Below, in pieces: positions 44,731-54,879 of a DNA stretch of 64,000 nt; position 1 is the first letter of the stretch; every line of letters begins with the position of its first letter. Position numbers and translations under genes: made by a program. Source of the DNA: Protea cynaroides (taxonomy: Eukaryota; Streptophyta; Magnoliopsida; Proteales; Proteaceae); contig CM053265.1 in assembly GCA_028583415.1 (NCBI GenBank), positions 27,621,815-27,685,814 of the forward strand, given 5' to 3'. A model generated the notes under the pieces. It did not search any database and had not been told where the DNA came from. It saw nothing but the letters and a program-made list of their open reading frames with translations.

Positions 44731-44749
44731 TGGCGACTCCGCTGGGGAA
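44731..44749 (+). promoter_or_regulatory. Primer binding site of Ogre-2
   Basis: TGGCGACTCCGCTGGGGAA begins one base after the LTR end CTCACA. It differs from Ogre-1 at one position. Confidence 0.78.
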
Positions 44750-46379
44750 TAATATTCAGACTCCTAGGATACTTTCCTTATATTGATTTGCTTGCATTTG
44801 CTGCTAGATCTAGGGTACTATATTTATTGCTTGTATAATATTGCTTTGGGGGGAATGGGTTCAGTCACACATTCGTGCAAGTAGCCGAACCGGGTCCCAT
44901 GCATGTGGGGCAGCCCGCTAGGCGAAACACACAACCTTGGCCTGTACTTTGTGAGACCACGACTGGCAAGCAGCCTCTAACGAGCGTTTCTTGGGTCCGC
45001 CTGAGAATGCGTTATGCTACTCTACGTCGCTTGGATCCTTGCAACATAGTATATAAAGGGATTGGGGGCCCATTATTCATCGAGCATTCGGTGATAGGTT
45101 ACCCCATCCTCGTCAAGGTGGCATTTTCTGTCCTAACCCAGTTTGAGCCACATGTATGTTATTTTTGGTCCATTTTTGAACCAACATGGTAAAATCTACT
45201 CGATCATAATATTTATATCCGAGACATCGAAGTTTTGCCCATTTTTGTCCTTTACTTGTCAACATGATTGGATCCACACTTGAGTATTCTTGTCTCTCAC
45301 TTGTTGGGAGCGTGAGGGTTACGTATACCCGCATACACATTAGTGTGGGCGGTCTGTACACGCCCTCCATCGTACAAAGCTCATTGTGTTGACCGTTCAA
45401 TATTGATACATCAATCTCAAAAACGATCGAAAAATCTTCATCACGGCATAGATACTATGATCAAGTAGAAATTTACCGGTTTTTTAAATCATGAACCGCT
45501 TTTGTCATCCTTCATGAAAACTACAAATAAGCATATCTGTTTCAATTTCTTGAAATTTGATGAACCACATGGTCGAACCTTGGTGCTATAATGATCCATT
45601 CAGAATCTTGAGGCCCCAAGACTAATCATGGGGTTATTCAAATACAAATAAATTGTTACAGATGATGTCTAATGGTCGATTTTCATGAAGGAGCTAACTT
45701 TGTTTGGTCGAGTCAGCTTGTATGTGTATGTGTATTCTTCTCGTGTCCAGTCACTTCTGAGTCTTAACCTTCGTTCATTGTTTATAGAAAGGAAAAAAAA
45801 CCAAAAAAAACCAAAAAAGAAAAAAGAAAAAAAAGGTTGAACAAGGGAGAATAGGATTGTCTAGACTTAAGAGAACACCTGAGTGAGTAGACAAAGCATC
45901 CACTCTTATTACATCCACTCATAGGAATGTCTCATCATCACCGGTTCATGTCTCGGTTCATGGTCATAGGAGGACTTTTGTACCTCAAAATGTTGGAATG
46001 GTTGGAAGACAGTATATTGAGAGCCCAAATATTTCAGAATGGAATTGAAATTCCAAGATCAGAGTTGAGGAATCCAAGAGGGTAGAAATCTGAATCATAG
46101 ATTCTGAGAGATTATATGTTTCTTTCCCATACTAGCATACCTGCCAAATATAAATGGAAAAAACTGAGATTGGAAAGCATTTCATTCACCCAGGGCGACT
46201 GAGCCACTTTGACCGACGGAGTGCTGACTCCCAAATTACTTTCATCACCCAAGGTGACCCAAACTCAAAGGAGTAGCCCTTGAACCTTCAAGAATGTCCC
46301 ACCCACCTCCCAAAATCCAGGATGAAAAGGAAGACCATGTGGTCGATTGTATCCCAAAATTAAGGTAGCCTGAAAATGA
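44750..46379. other. Ogre-2 leader and internal DNA, no recognisable gene
   Basis: A plus-strand frame at 44875-45192 (105 codons, starting MQVAEPGPMHVGQPARRN) lies where a leader would be and has no recognised domain. The remainder is AT-rich with an A-run near 45790-45835. I found no capsid, zinc-knuckle, protease or polymerase motif. Confidence 0.5.
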
Positions 46380-46690
46380 ACTTCATGTGCACCCTCAACT
46401 GGGGCACAACCAAAATGTCAGTGTACCCTATATTGGGGCACAACAAAAATATCAATGCACCATAAACTGGGGTATAATTAAAATGTTAATGGATTCAAAG
46501 TGGGGCAAACCAAAAAGGTGATAGACCAACTGGGGTATAGGTCGGAGTTTCATGACATCCAAACTGGGGCATAAGATTGGAATACATTTAACCAAATTGA
46601 GGCATTGGCCAGGTGAATGTCAGACCCAAACTGGGGCATAAATCAAAATGGTAATAGACTCAAGAGGGGTTTAGCTCAAGCTGGAAAGGG
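46380..46690 (+). repeat. Degenerate ACTGGGGCATAA repeat
   Basis: About nine loosely spaced units of AACTGGGGCAYAA followed by AAAATG-like sequence, 35-45 bp apart. Similar TTAGACACTGGGGCAA phrases occur near 48356 and in Ogre-1 near 21230. Confidence 0.6.
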
Positions 46691-48975
46691 TCAAACACAT
46701 GTCGATAGATAGGCGTAATGAGTCTTACTAGCGAAAGTTTGAACAGAGATTCGGTCCTACAACCAATCATAAGTTGGCGTCAATGATGTCGTATCCAATT
46801 GGGGTAACTCGGTGAATTACTTGTCTAAACTGGCTACCGTTGGTATCTGATAGGTCATCTATGTTCGGGCTTAAGCTCAATATGTCTGTAGAAGGTCCAG
46901 TCTAAATGCTTTGAAAAAATGAACAATAATCATCTCATTTGAGACATCAACAACAATGCTTTACTACTTCCAATCTATTCCTTCCCAGTTTAACATTTCT
47001 TCCTCTTCCATGTCCGTTGCTAATTCTGACTCTGATGACGATTGAGATGATGGGTAACAACCTGAACTCCTACTCCACCGGCCTTTAGAGAAATGAAAGT
47101 TCAACACACATGTGAAAGTTACAAATGATTAAGTTAAAGTCATGGAAGCATTCTCAAAGATATATGTTGGAACATCAAAATGCCATCCCATTTGGTCGAT
47201 TTATAGAAAGAATTTTTTTGAGATATTCCTTGAAAGTAGAGAACATTTACAGATTCATACAAGTGGTTCATTTAGTTTTACAAGAATGGGTCTACACACA
47301 AGGCATTATCAAATCTTCATCAATCCAAGTGATCAAATCTTCTACAAATGCATGAAGTCTACAGACATAAAACATGCTACAGATCAACCTCAAAGTCAAA
47401 GATGAGCTCAAAAAAAAAAAAAGAGCTATACAAAATAATGAGGTTGGTTAGCATACTACATTGGAACAATGATGGTGGACAAGTTCAACTATGGTGCATA
47501 GACATGGGGCAACTACTTTGAAACACTAATGATGAATGAGTTCGATTGCAAGGCATATACATGGGACAACTCCTTTGGAGCCCTGTTGATGGACGAGTTC
47601 AGTTATAGAGCAATAAGACAATTGGTTCTCGTACAATGACATATAGACACCATTTCTTCGAACCTGATTGGAGAGCTAATCATTTGTTGTGGTTCACGTT
47701 GTGTGTTGAGCTGGATTTTTGATATTGGTCACTACATACCGCCCATACAGGGGGTTGTCTCATCACTTTGTTGTCATCAGAGGATTTTTATTTTCGGCTA
47801 AAGACTCTCTCTCCCATCCATCAATCTGATGGTCTTCCACAGAGTCAACATTACATGCCCTTACTTCAAATGTCACAAAATTTTATGGTATCGTTTCTTG
47901 TGAACATGTCATCTTGTTATGCATAAATATTGTTCAATAAATCTGACTGGAATATTCTATCTTTCGTTCATCATTTCGATGGCGTCCAAGAATTCCATAG
48001 TCTTTTGTTACTAGCCAATAAAATGGCATCACCTAGTGGAGATCAAGCCATTCTACAAAAACAACCAAACACTCACCCAATGGCAGACCCATTGGACAGT
48101 TTCTTATCTGTCCATCTGGACCTTCGTCATCATACTTGTATACAGACTTAAAGGATTTGGGCCCAAACGTGGTTATAACCGATTCAGCATCTGAACATAG
48201 CTTGTTGAAACTTTTTTTTCTATCTGAATGATACCGAGAAGAGAAAGCATTCTTTGACGTTTTTCTTAAAGATTAGTGTAGGGTTGCATCTCCTTAAGGT
48301 TATTTCTATTGATGACTCAAAAGTCACCTGCCTATCAATGTGTGCAGACTTGAACTTAGACACTGGGGCAAAATCACCTATTTATCCAAACATCATGAGT
48401 TTATTTGAGCCCCCTGTTTGAAACTCTAGCTGAGTTTATTTGAATGTAAGAGAAAGATGACCCATACAAATTTGAAAAAATGAAATAAAATTAAGTCATT
48501 GTCATCATTTGCCCCTCATTAAAAAGACTTGATTGCCCTTTGATCTAAGTGAAACCCATATAAATTTGACAGGAATGCAGAACATATCAAAACTGTCTTT
48601 TAAAGAAAAGAAACATGTTTTCTCTCAGTCTAGATCAAGTCAAATCAAGGAAAGTCGATCAAATCATGATCTCTAGTTCCTCTTGGATTTCGAGCAATGT
48701 TAGTGGACAAAGTGCAGATGCTGATCCCCATTATGGCTACCTCAATATTTATGGAAAGTTCAACCCATTTTGGGAATGAAGAAAGATGAAGAAAGGAATT
48801 GAAAAGAACAAGAAAAAGAAAAAGACAAATGAAAAAGAAAAGAGAAAAGAAAAGAAAGGTGAAAGTACAGAGAAGAAAGAAGAATAAAGAAAGCAGAATA
48901 AGAATGGAAAAGAGAACAAGATACAAGCAAAGAAAAGAAAGAAAGATCATGGGAAGAGAGAGAAAGCTCTGGCCC
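46691..48975. other. Ogre-2 internal DNA, no recognisable gene
   Basis: AT-rich with short frames only (47125-47355, 47142-47405 and 47930-48151 have no known motif). From about 48785 to 48965 the plus strand is purine-rich, giving a basic frame and an antisense hydrophobic one, both compositional. Confidence 0.5.
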
Positions 48976-49029
48976 GAACTACTCGGAACCTGATTCTGGA
49001 GGGACGAAAGTCCCAAAGGATACATAGGC
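48976..49029 (+). ncRNA. Hairpin-like conserved motif, Ogre-2 internal copy
   Basis: GAACTACTCGGAACCTGATT, then GGGAC-GAAA-GTCCC (49001-49014), a perfect five-base-pair stem with a GNRA-type loop, then GGATACATAGGC. Flanking words match the two Ogre-1 LTR copies, while the stem differs in sequence and length. The Tekay-C insertion begins 38 bases downstream. The RNA role is a hypothesis. Confidence 0.35.
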
Positions 49030-49062
49030 AATTTGGGATACCCCAAATTCGGTCCAAAGGCT

Positions 49063-49067
49063 ATACA
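49063..49067 (+). other. Left target-site duplication of Tekay-C (ATACA)
   Basis: ATACA precedes the LTR start TGTCACACCC and is repeated exactly after the other end at 60596-60600. Confidence 0.93.
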
Positions 49068-49358
49068 TGTCACACCCTAATTCTGCACCAACCAGAATGG
49101 TGTGATGAACCGCTAACAAACCAACGGTTCAACCAGGATCTCAAATAGGCTATCCCCACGTTATCCAAACTTACACGCATCCACAATCATAATCAGAGTA
49201 AATACACAATAGCGGAAAATCTATAATAAAATGAATTGAGCAACTAAGATGATATCATTAATTTAATAACAAATTATTCTGTTTTCAACTGGGACATAAA
49301 TATTTAAATACCAAATACATGTCCTTATAAATCCAATGAAAGAAATCTATAAAAATAT

Positions 49359-49480
49359 CTAATCAAATACACACGAGTTGCACTCGCAAGAGGGGTCGTG
49401 TGTATCTTCTTCAGCTCCAGCTTCCATTGCTGCTATATTCCCGTACGCAGACGCGTTCATATAATCTTCGACTGTGTAAC
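49359..49480 (-). CDS. Conserved LTR peptide, Tekay-C left copy
   Basis: The exon-like frame after the acceptor reads YTVEDYMNASAYGNIAAMEA and ends THDPSCECNSCVFD before TAG at 49359-49361. From the ATG inside the exon it is 33 residues. Without splicing the frame runs on upstream to an 86-codon ORF starting MRIANYKPDQ at 49619. The C-terminus has CxCxxC. Tekay-B, LTR-D and LTR-F carry homologues. Function and translation start are unknown; alternatives are a coding exon of a longer spliced product or a fossil of a captured gene. Confidence 0.55.
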
Positions 49481-49639
49481 CTGCATCATCAACTAAAAAT
49501 ATTCGACGTCGAGGGGTGAGCACAGAACACGGCTCAGTGAGTAGCCAAAACAATGCAACAATACATATGCATGCAATCAATTCATATCTTTGGTCTGGTT
49601 TATAGTTTGCAATGCGCAATAGAAAGGTTGGGTGGTCAA

Positions 49640-50080
49640 AGGTTAACGTTTATTGACACCGCCTCTATACACAGGGTGTGGAAGCCTGCCCGAAGGTTAA
49701 CGTTTATCGTCGTCCCCATCCACCCTACCATAACATTATACAACAAAGGTTAACGTTTATTGCTATATAATGCTATACCAACACGTAAGCCCCTGTTAGC
49801 GAGGGCTTGCAAACTGGGCTCGCTACTAACCAATCCTAATGCCAAACAGTGTATCCAAGGCCTCACCCCAGCATCCCTCAGAATGTCCATAGAGATAGAG
49901 CTAAGGCCCCCCGGTAGAGTCAGAGACTACAAGGACCGAGACCACCTCCCCTGATACTCTACGACATAATAGTTCCGCTAAGGTAATGACGATACGACGA
50001 TGTCAATGCACAAGACTTGAGTTAGAGATAGAGCTAAAGTGCTGAGACCCGCCAAAGGTTAACGTTTATTGACGTTCTCA
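49640..50080 (-). repeat. Dispersed GGTTAACGTTTA motifs in the Tekay-C LTR
   Basis: AAAGGTTAACGTTTATTG-type words recur five times in the left LTR (about 49639, 49696, 49747, 50056 and variants) and again at 59165-59600 in the right LTR. The core GTTAAC is palindromic. LTR-A, LTR-B and LTR-D have no such words at the equivalent place, so the motif is specific to this subfamily. Confidence 0.6.
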
Positions 50081-50997
50081 TCACACCTCCCCTGATACTC
50101 GCTCGCATCAAGCACATCAACCACACACATACAAGCACATGCCTATTCCTATCATCATCATCATCATCATGTTATAAACAACAAAGTAAATATGCATGAA
50201 CAAGTAATAGAAATATTGGATGGCATGCTGTATGCACATTACAAACATATTCGCATAGAATCAAGCATAGCATAGGACTCAAAAATAGAAAACAGTTTAT
50301 TATTAACCAATTTAGTTTGGAGTTAAGGTTCCTCACCTTAGCTTGTTATAAGATATTTCCCAAGCTTTAAAATCACCGTTACAATGTTATTAGATTGCTA
50401 GCAGACCTAACAAAGCCGATAAAATTTAATTAGAATTAATTCCAGAATTAAAAACCATTCTGTCAACTGAGGGTCGATGCTAGGGTCAATACTAGGGTCG
50501 ATGGTTCTATCGACCCTCCCTCCATTCTGGACTTCCCGAATGCTGAGGGTCGATGGTCAGAAACACCTAGGGTCGGATGGCCTATCGACCCTCGGTGCGA
50601 CCCTTGGTGCACTCTGATCCAATTTCCACTTTTAATCCATTCTTCAAGTCTGGGGTCCTATGGCTTGCTTCTACATTCCATTCAACACTCATTCCATGGT
50701 TTGAAACCATGAACCATCCCCCTAGATGGCTTTCAAGCATTCTCCTAGGGTTTTCCATGAAAACCTAACCATGGATCGATGGTTTGGGTTTCTCCGAGAT
50801 CATACTCTCAACAATTACTAACCTAAGGTCTGTAGAAACTCATGGAATTAGTACCCATACCTGAGAAGATTACTTTTCCTCTGAAATTCTTCTCCTTTTT
50901 GCTAGGTTCTCTTCCTTGCTTCTCCTCTTCTTCCTTTCCTTCTCCTCTCTTTCTCTCAATTCAATTAGGGTTATGAAAGGAGTGAAAGTGGCTTAGG

Positions 50998-51015
50998 GAC
51001 GTCCCTTAAATAGGC
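50998..51015 (-). promoter_or_regulatory. Core promoter of the Tekay-C LTR
   Basis: The minus strand reads CTATTTAAGGGACGTCCC. LTR-A and LTR-D have TATATAAAGGAYGTCCCT here. Transcription would start about 30 bases downstream and run into a purine-rich leader that ends at the conserved splice donor. Confidence 0.6.
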
Positions 51016-51378
51016 TAGAAACATCCTAAAATAAGTCCCTTTGAAATTAGGAAGGAATCCAATCGAAAAATCTCGACCTTTCCTAATTTCTATTTTCGGC
51101 AGGATCCAAGGGTCGATGGGAGGGTCGATGATCCCGTCGACCCTAGGGTCTTAAGCTGTCCGACCCTCCCTTAAAATCTGAGGGTCTGACATTCTGTTTT
51201 AGGAGGTCCGACCCTACTTGGCTGGGTATGCGACCCTCCCCTAAAATTAAGTGTTTTTGGGTCGATTTTATACCTGGGATCTCGATCTCCTTCACGCCCT
51301 TGGTCCACTTGACTCGACCATGATGGGTAAACCTGGTTCAAGGTGGTAAGACCGGGTTAGTTTGACACGGGTCTTACA

Positions 51379-51399
51379 ACTCCCCCCAACTTATAAAAA
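51379..51399 (-). promoter_or_regulatory. Polypurine tract of Tekay-C
   Basis: The minus strand reads AAGTTGGGGGGAGT directly before TGTAAGACCC. A single copy is present, unlike Tekay-A and Tekay-B, and it is preceded by AATTTCGAGGACGAAATTTT. Confidence 0.75.
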
Positions 51400-52254
51400 T
51401 TTCGTCCTCGAAATTCTACGTACCTTCTGAATCAAACAAGTGAGGGTATTGCATTCACATAACATTCTCTTCTTCCCATGTAATCTCTTCCATGTCTCTA
51501 CTTTCCAAGTGACCTTAACATAGTAGATATCTCTGTTGCATAGACGTCGAACCTTCCGACTGGTGATTTCTGTTGGTGTTACTTCGAATGTCAAATCATC
51601 AGTCAATTCTGGCAAATTTACTGTCAACACGTGCGTCGAATCCTTGACATACTTCTTCAATAGAGAAATATGAAATACGTCGTCCACACTTGACATAGAT
51701 GGTGGTAATGCCAACTGATAAGCTACTTTTCCATGCTTAGCTAGAATTTCGTATGGCCCGACATATCTTGGACTTAATTTTCCTTTCTGTTCGAACCACT
51801 TCAATCCTTTCATAGGCGATACTTTCAAAAATACTTTATCACCTACGGCGAACTCTAGATCTCTTCGTCGAGTATCTGCATACTACTTCTGACGGTTCTG
51901 AGCTGTTTTTACTCTTTCCATGATGATGTTGACCACTCGACAAGTCTCTTCCACAAATTCGGGTCCAACAATACTGCGTTCCCCAACTTCATTCCAAAAC
52001 AAGGGAGTTCGACACTTTCTACCATAAGGTGACATCTGTATAGTAGCCTGATAGCTGTTGTTATAGGCAAACTCGATCAATGGTAACTTTTCGTCCCATG
52101 ATCCTTTGAAATCAATCATACATGCTCGTAGCATATCTTCTAGGATCTGGATTGTACGCTCTGACTGTCCGTCTGTCTGTGGGTGGAATGCAGTACTGAA
52201 CTTCAATGTTGTACCCATAGCCTTTTGCAGTCCTTTCCAAAATTTGGAAGTAAA
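51391..52254 (-). pseudogene. Tekay-C integrase C-terminal half and chromodomain
   Basis: Continues the integrase after the stop at 52255. FTSKFW is followed by FHPQTDGQSERTIQILEDML, which holds the catalytic glutamate, then IEFAYNNSYQATIQMSPYG and GPEFVEETCRVVNIIMERVK. A TAG at 51883-51885 interrupts before YADTRRRDLEFAVGDKVFLK. The C-terminal module KWFEQKGKLSPRYVGPYEIL, VFHISLLKKYVKD and a chromodomain with RDIYYVKVTW follows. A frame change near 51510 separates it from DMEEITWEEENVM in the next frame. In an intact element the chromodomain would guide integration into heterochromatin. Confidence 0.85.
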
Positions 52255-53555
52255 TCATGGATCTCTATTGGACACAATGCTTTCTGGAACACCATGTAAC
52301 CGAACAATATTATCCACATACAGCTTTGCTAACCTTTCCAGTGTATATTGGGGTCGTATCGGTATGAAGCGAGTTGTCTTAGTCAGATGGTCCACAATCA
52401 CCCAAACTGCGTCAACTACTCGAGGAGTCAATGGTAGCCCTGTGACGAAGTCCATAGTGATGCAGTCCCATTTCCATGCTGGTTCTGGTAAAGGCTGTAA
52501 CAGTCCTGCGGGTCGTTGTCGTTCCGCCTTTACTTTCTGACAATTTAGGCATTGAGACACGAACTTAGCTACATCTGCTTTCATTCCCCTCCACCAATAT
52601 AGTTTCTTTATATCATGATACATTTTTGTGCTTCCAGGATGTATCGAATAGATGGTGGTATGGGCTTCCTTCATCAGTCGGTGTCTAATGTCCATATTTT
52701 CTGTTTCAGGTACACATATTCTTCCTTTGTATTTCAGTACCTTCTCGTCATCTAAGGTGAACTCAGGGTTGGTCCTACCTTTCCCGATATCTTCTTGTAT
52801 TGTTCTCAGATAAGGATCTGATTTGATAGCTGTCTTTACTTCGTCCACTATATCCGGTATAATCTTCAATGCCGCGAACATATTCGAAAACCGATGAATA
52901 AACCCTTGGTTGGCTGATCCATCCGTTGTATCTATCACATACTGCTCGTTGCCGTGATTGAATACCATTCCGGTAGTACACATTGCTGCAGTTGTGCTAG
53001 CTTCTCCTTGAGATTTTATCATTGCTTTTCTGCTCAATGCATCTGCTACTACGTTCGCTTTTTCCGGATGATACTGGATATCACAATCATAGTCCTTCAA
53101 TAGTTCCAGCCATCTTCTTTGTCTCATATTTAACTCCTTCTGATTAAATAGATAAGTAAGACTTTTATGGTCCGACTTAATCTGAAATTTCTCTCCGTAT
53201 AGGTAGTGTCTCCATATCTTGACAGCATGTACTACTGCCGCTAACTCCAAATCATGAGTGGGGTAATTTTTCTCATGTACCCTCAACTGTCTCGAGGCAT
53301 ACGCAATTACTTGCTCTCCTTGCATAAGCACACATCCTAGTCCCAATCCCGATGCATCAGTGTATAAGGTAAACGTCTGTCCTGGAATAGGAATAGTCAA
53401 AATCAGAGCGGATATCAATCTGGTCTTCATTGTTTGGAAACTCTTTTCACACTTATCCGTCCATACAAATTTTTCACCTTTCTTGGTCAAACTGGTAAGA
53501 GGTACGGCAATTCGAGAATAGTCTTCTACGAATCTCCGATAATAACCAGCTAGAC
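52255..53555 (-). pseudogene. Tekay-C RNase H and integrase N-terminal half
   Basis: A long frame (53490-52255, 411 codons) in phase with the later integrase. RNase H shows YTDASGLGLGCVLMQGEQVI, HDLELAAVVHAVKIWRHYLY and IKSDHKSLTYLF, so the D, E and D residues are present. The integrase zinc finger is intact (EAHTTIYSIHPG, then CLNCQK), and the first catalytic D is in CITMDFVTGLP. At the second site the sequence is SNRDP where the family has SDRDP (Tekay-A keeps D), so the catalytic aspartate is lost. A TGA at 52255-52257 follows. The frame also shifts by one base from RT near 53556. Confidence 0.9.
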
Positions 53556-54551
53556 CTAGAAACTTCTAATTTCTGAGACGCTCTTCGGTGCTTCCCACTT
53601 TACAATAGCCTCGATCTTGCTGGGGTCCACTTTGATTCCTTCAGCGGATACTACATGGCCTAGAAAGGCGACTTCACTTAGCCAAAACTCACACTTTGAA
53701 AATTTGGCGTATAACTTCTCTTTCCTTAAACGCTGTAGGGCTGCGTTTAGGTTCTTGACATGGGTTTCCTTGTCCTTGGAGTATACCAATATGTCATCAA
53801 TAAATACTATAACCGACGTGTCCAACATATCGTGGAAAACTCGGTTCATAAGTTCCATGAACGTTTCCGGTGCATTAGTTAATCCGAATGACATCACTAA
53901 GAACTCATAGTGTCCGTATCTTGTCCTGAAAGCTGTCTTCGGAATGTCACCTTCTTTAATCTTCAGCTGATGATAGCCTGATCGATGATCGATCTTTGAA
54001 AATACCTTCGCTCCTTGTAACTGATCGAACAAGTCATCGATCCTGGGTAGTGGATATCGATTCTTGATGGTCAATTTATTCAACTCTCGATAGTCGATGC
54101 ATAATCGAATGCTACCATCCTTCTTCTTTACGAACAACATCGGTGCTCCCCATGGAGATATACTGGGTCTAATATAACCCTTATCCAGCAGTTCTTGTAA
54201 TTGCACTTTTAATTCCTTCAGTTCAATAGGAGCCATTCTATAAGGTGCTTTTGATACCGGTGCGGCTCCAGGTATCAGGTCTATTAAAAACTCCGTGACA
54301 CGGTCGGGCGGTAATCCGGGTAGTTCCTCCGGAAATACATCTGGGTAATCCCGCACGACGTCAATGTCTTCCATTTGTGGTGCTTCCTTGGTTAGGTCGA
54401 CCACTGATACTAGATATCCGACGGCTCCCTTTTCAAGGCACTTCTTAGCCTTCAATGCGGAAAGTATGAGCTTGCGTCTCCGGGGAAGTTTGGTTCCCGA
54501 GAAACTGAATTCTGCTCCTTCTTTGTCTTTGAACGTTAGCTTCTTCTTGGC
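53556..54551 (-). pseudogene. Tekay-C reverse transcriptase
   Basis: In frame with the protease part except for a TGA at 54552-54554. Motifs: DYPDVFPEELPGLPPDR, YRMAPIELKELKVQLQELLD, PWGAPMLFVKKKDGSIRLCI, YRELNKLTIKNRYPLPRIDD, KIDHRSGYHQLKI, FGLTNAPETFMELMNRVF and the catalytic VIVFIDDILVYSK, all present. The frame ends at SEIRSF: a missing T, compared with the expected phase, creates TAG at 53556-53558, and the next domain continues one frame over. The polymerase core itself looks undamaged. Confidence 0.92.
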
Positions 54552-54860
54552 TCATAACAGATTTGCAGAATGTCGAGCTGACCAATCCATTCCTAAGATG
54601 ACATCGAAGTCTGCCTTCTCAAGTTGTACCAAGATTGCATCTAAGGTTTGCCCTCTAATGAGAACTGGGCATGGTCCATAACCTTTCTCTAATTCCACTT
54701 CTAATCCCATCGGTGACCGTACAAGTAAATTGTAGTCTAATGTTTTGATGGGCAGATTGGTCTTCTTTCCAAACGACACAGATATAAATGAATGAGTAGC
54801 TCCTGAATCAAAGAGTACTCTGGCGGGTACGCCATTTATAGGTACGATACCTGTGATTCG
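54552..54860 (-). pseudogene. Tekay-C aspartic protease
   Basis: VPARVLFDSGATHSFISVSF carries the active-site D-S-G (about 54801-54809), followed by NLLVRSPMGLEVELEKGYG and FDVILGMDWSARHSANLL, the typical chromovirus protease end. The stop at 54552 separates it from RT. Protease would cut the Gag-Pol polyprotein in the virus-like particle. Confidence 0.87.
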
Positions 54861-54879
54861 TTTTTACTTAGTCTACATG

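Larger units (their letters stand above)
49068..51378 (-). repeat. 3' LTR of Tekay-C (2311 bp)
   Basis: TGTCACACCC...GGGTCTTACA. In element orientation: U3 with GAGGGTCGATGG motifs (51100-51260), TATTTAAGGGACGTCCCT around 50998-51015, donor CTCAG|GTATGG at 50861/50860, a second GGGTCGATG cluster at 50468-50590, GGTTAACGTTTA repeats at about 49640-50070, a conserved CTCACTGAGC...GCTCACCCC block, acceptor GATGCAG at 49482-49481, and the peptide frame ending at 49359. Confidence 0.93.
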
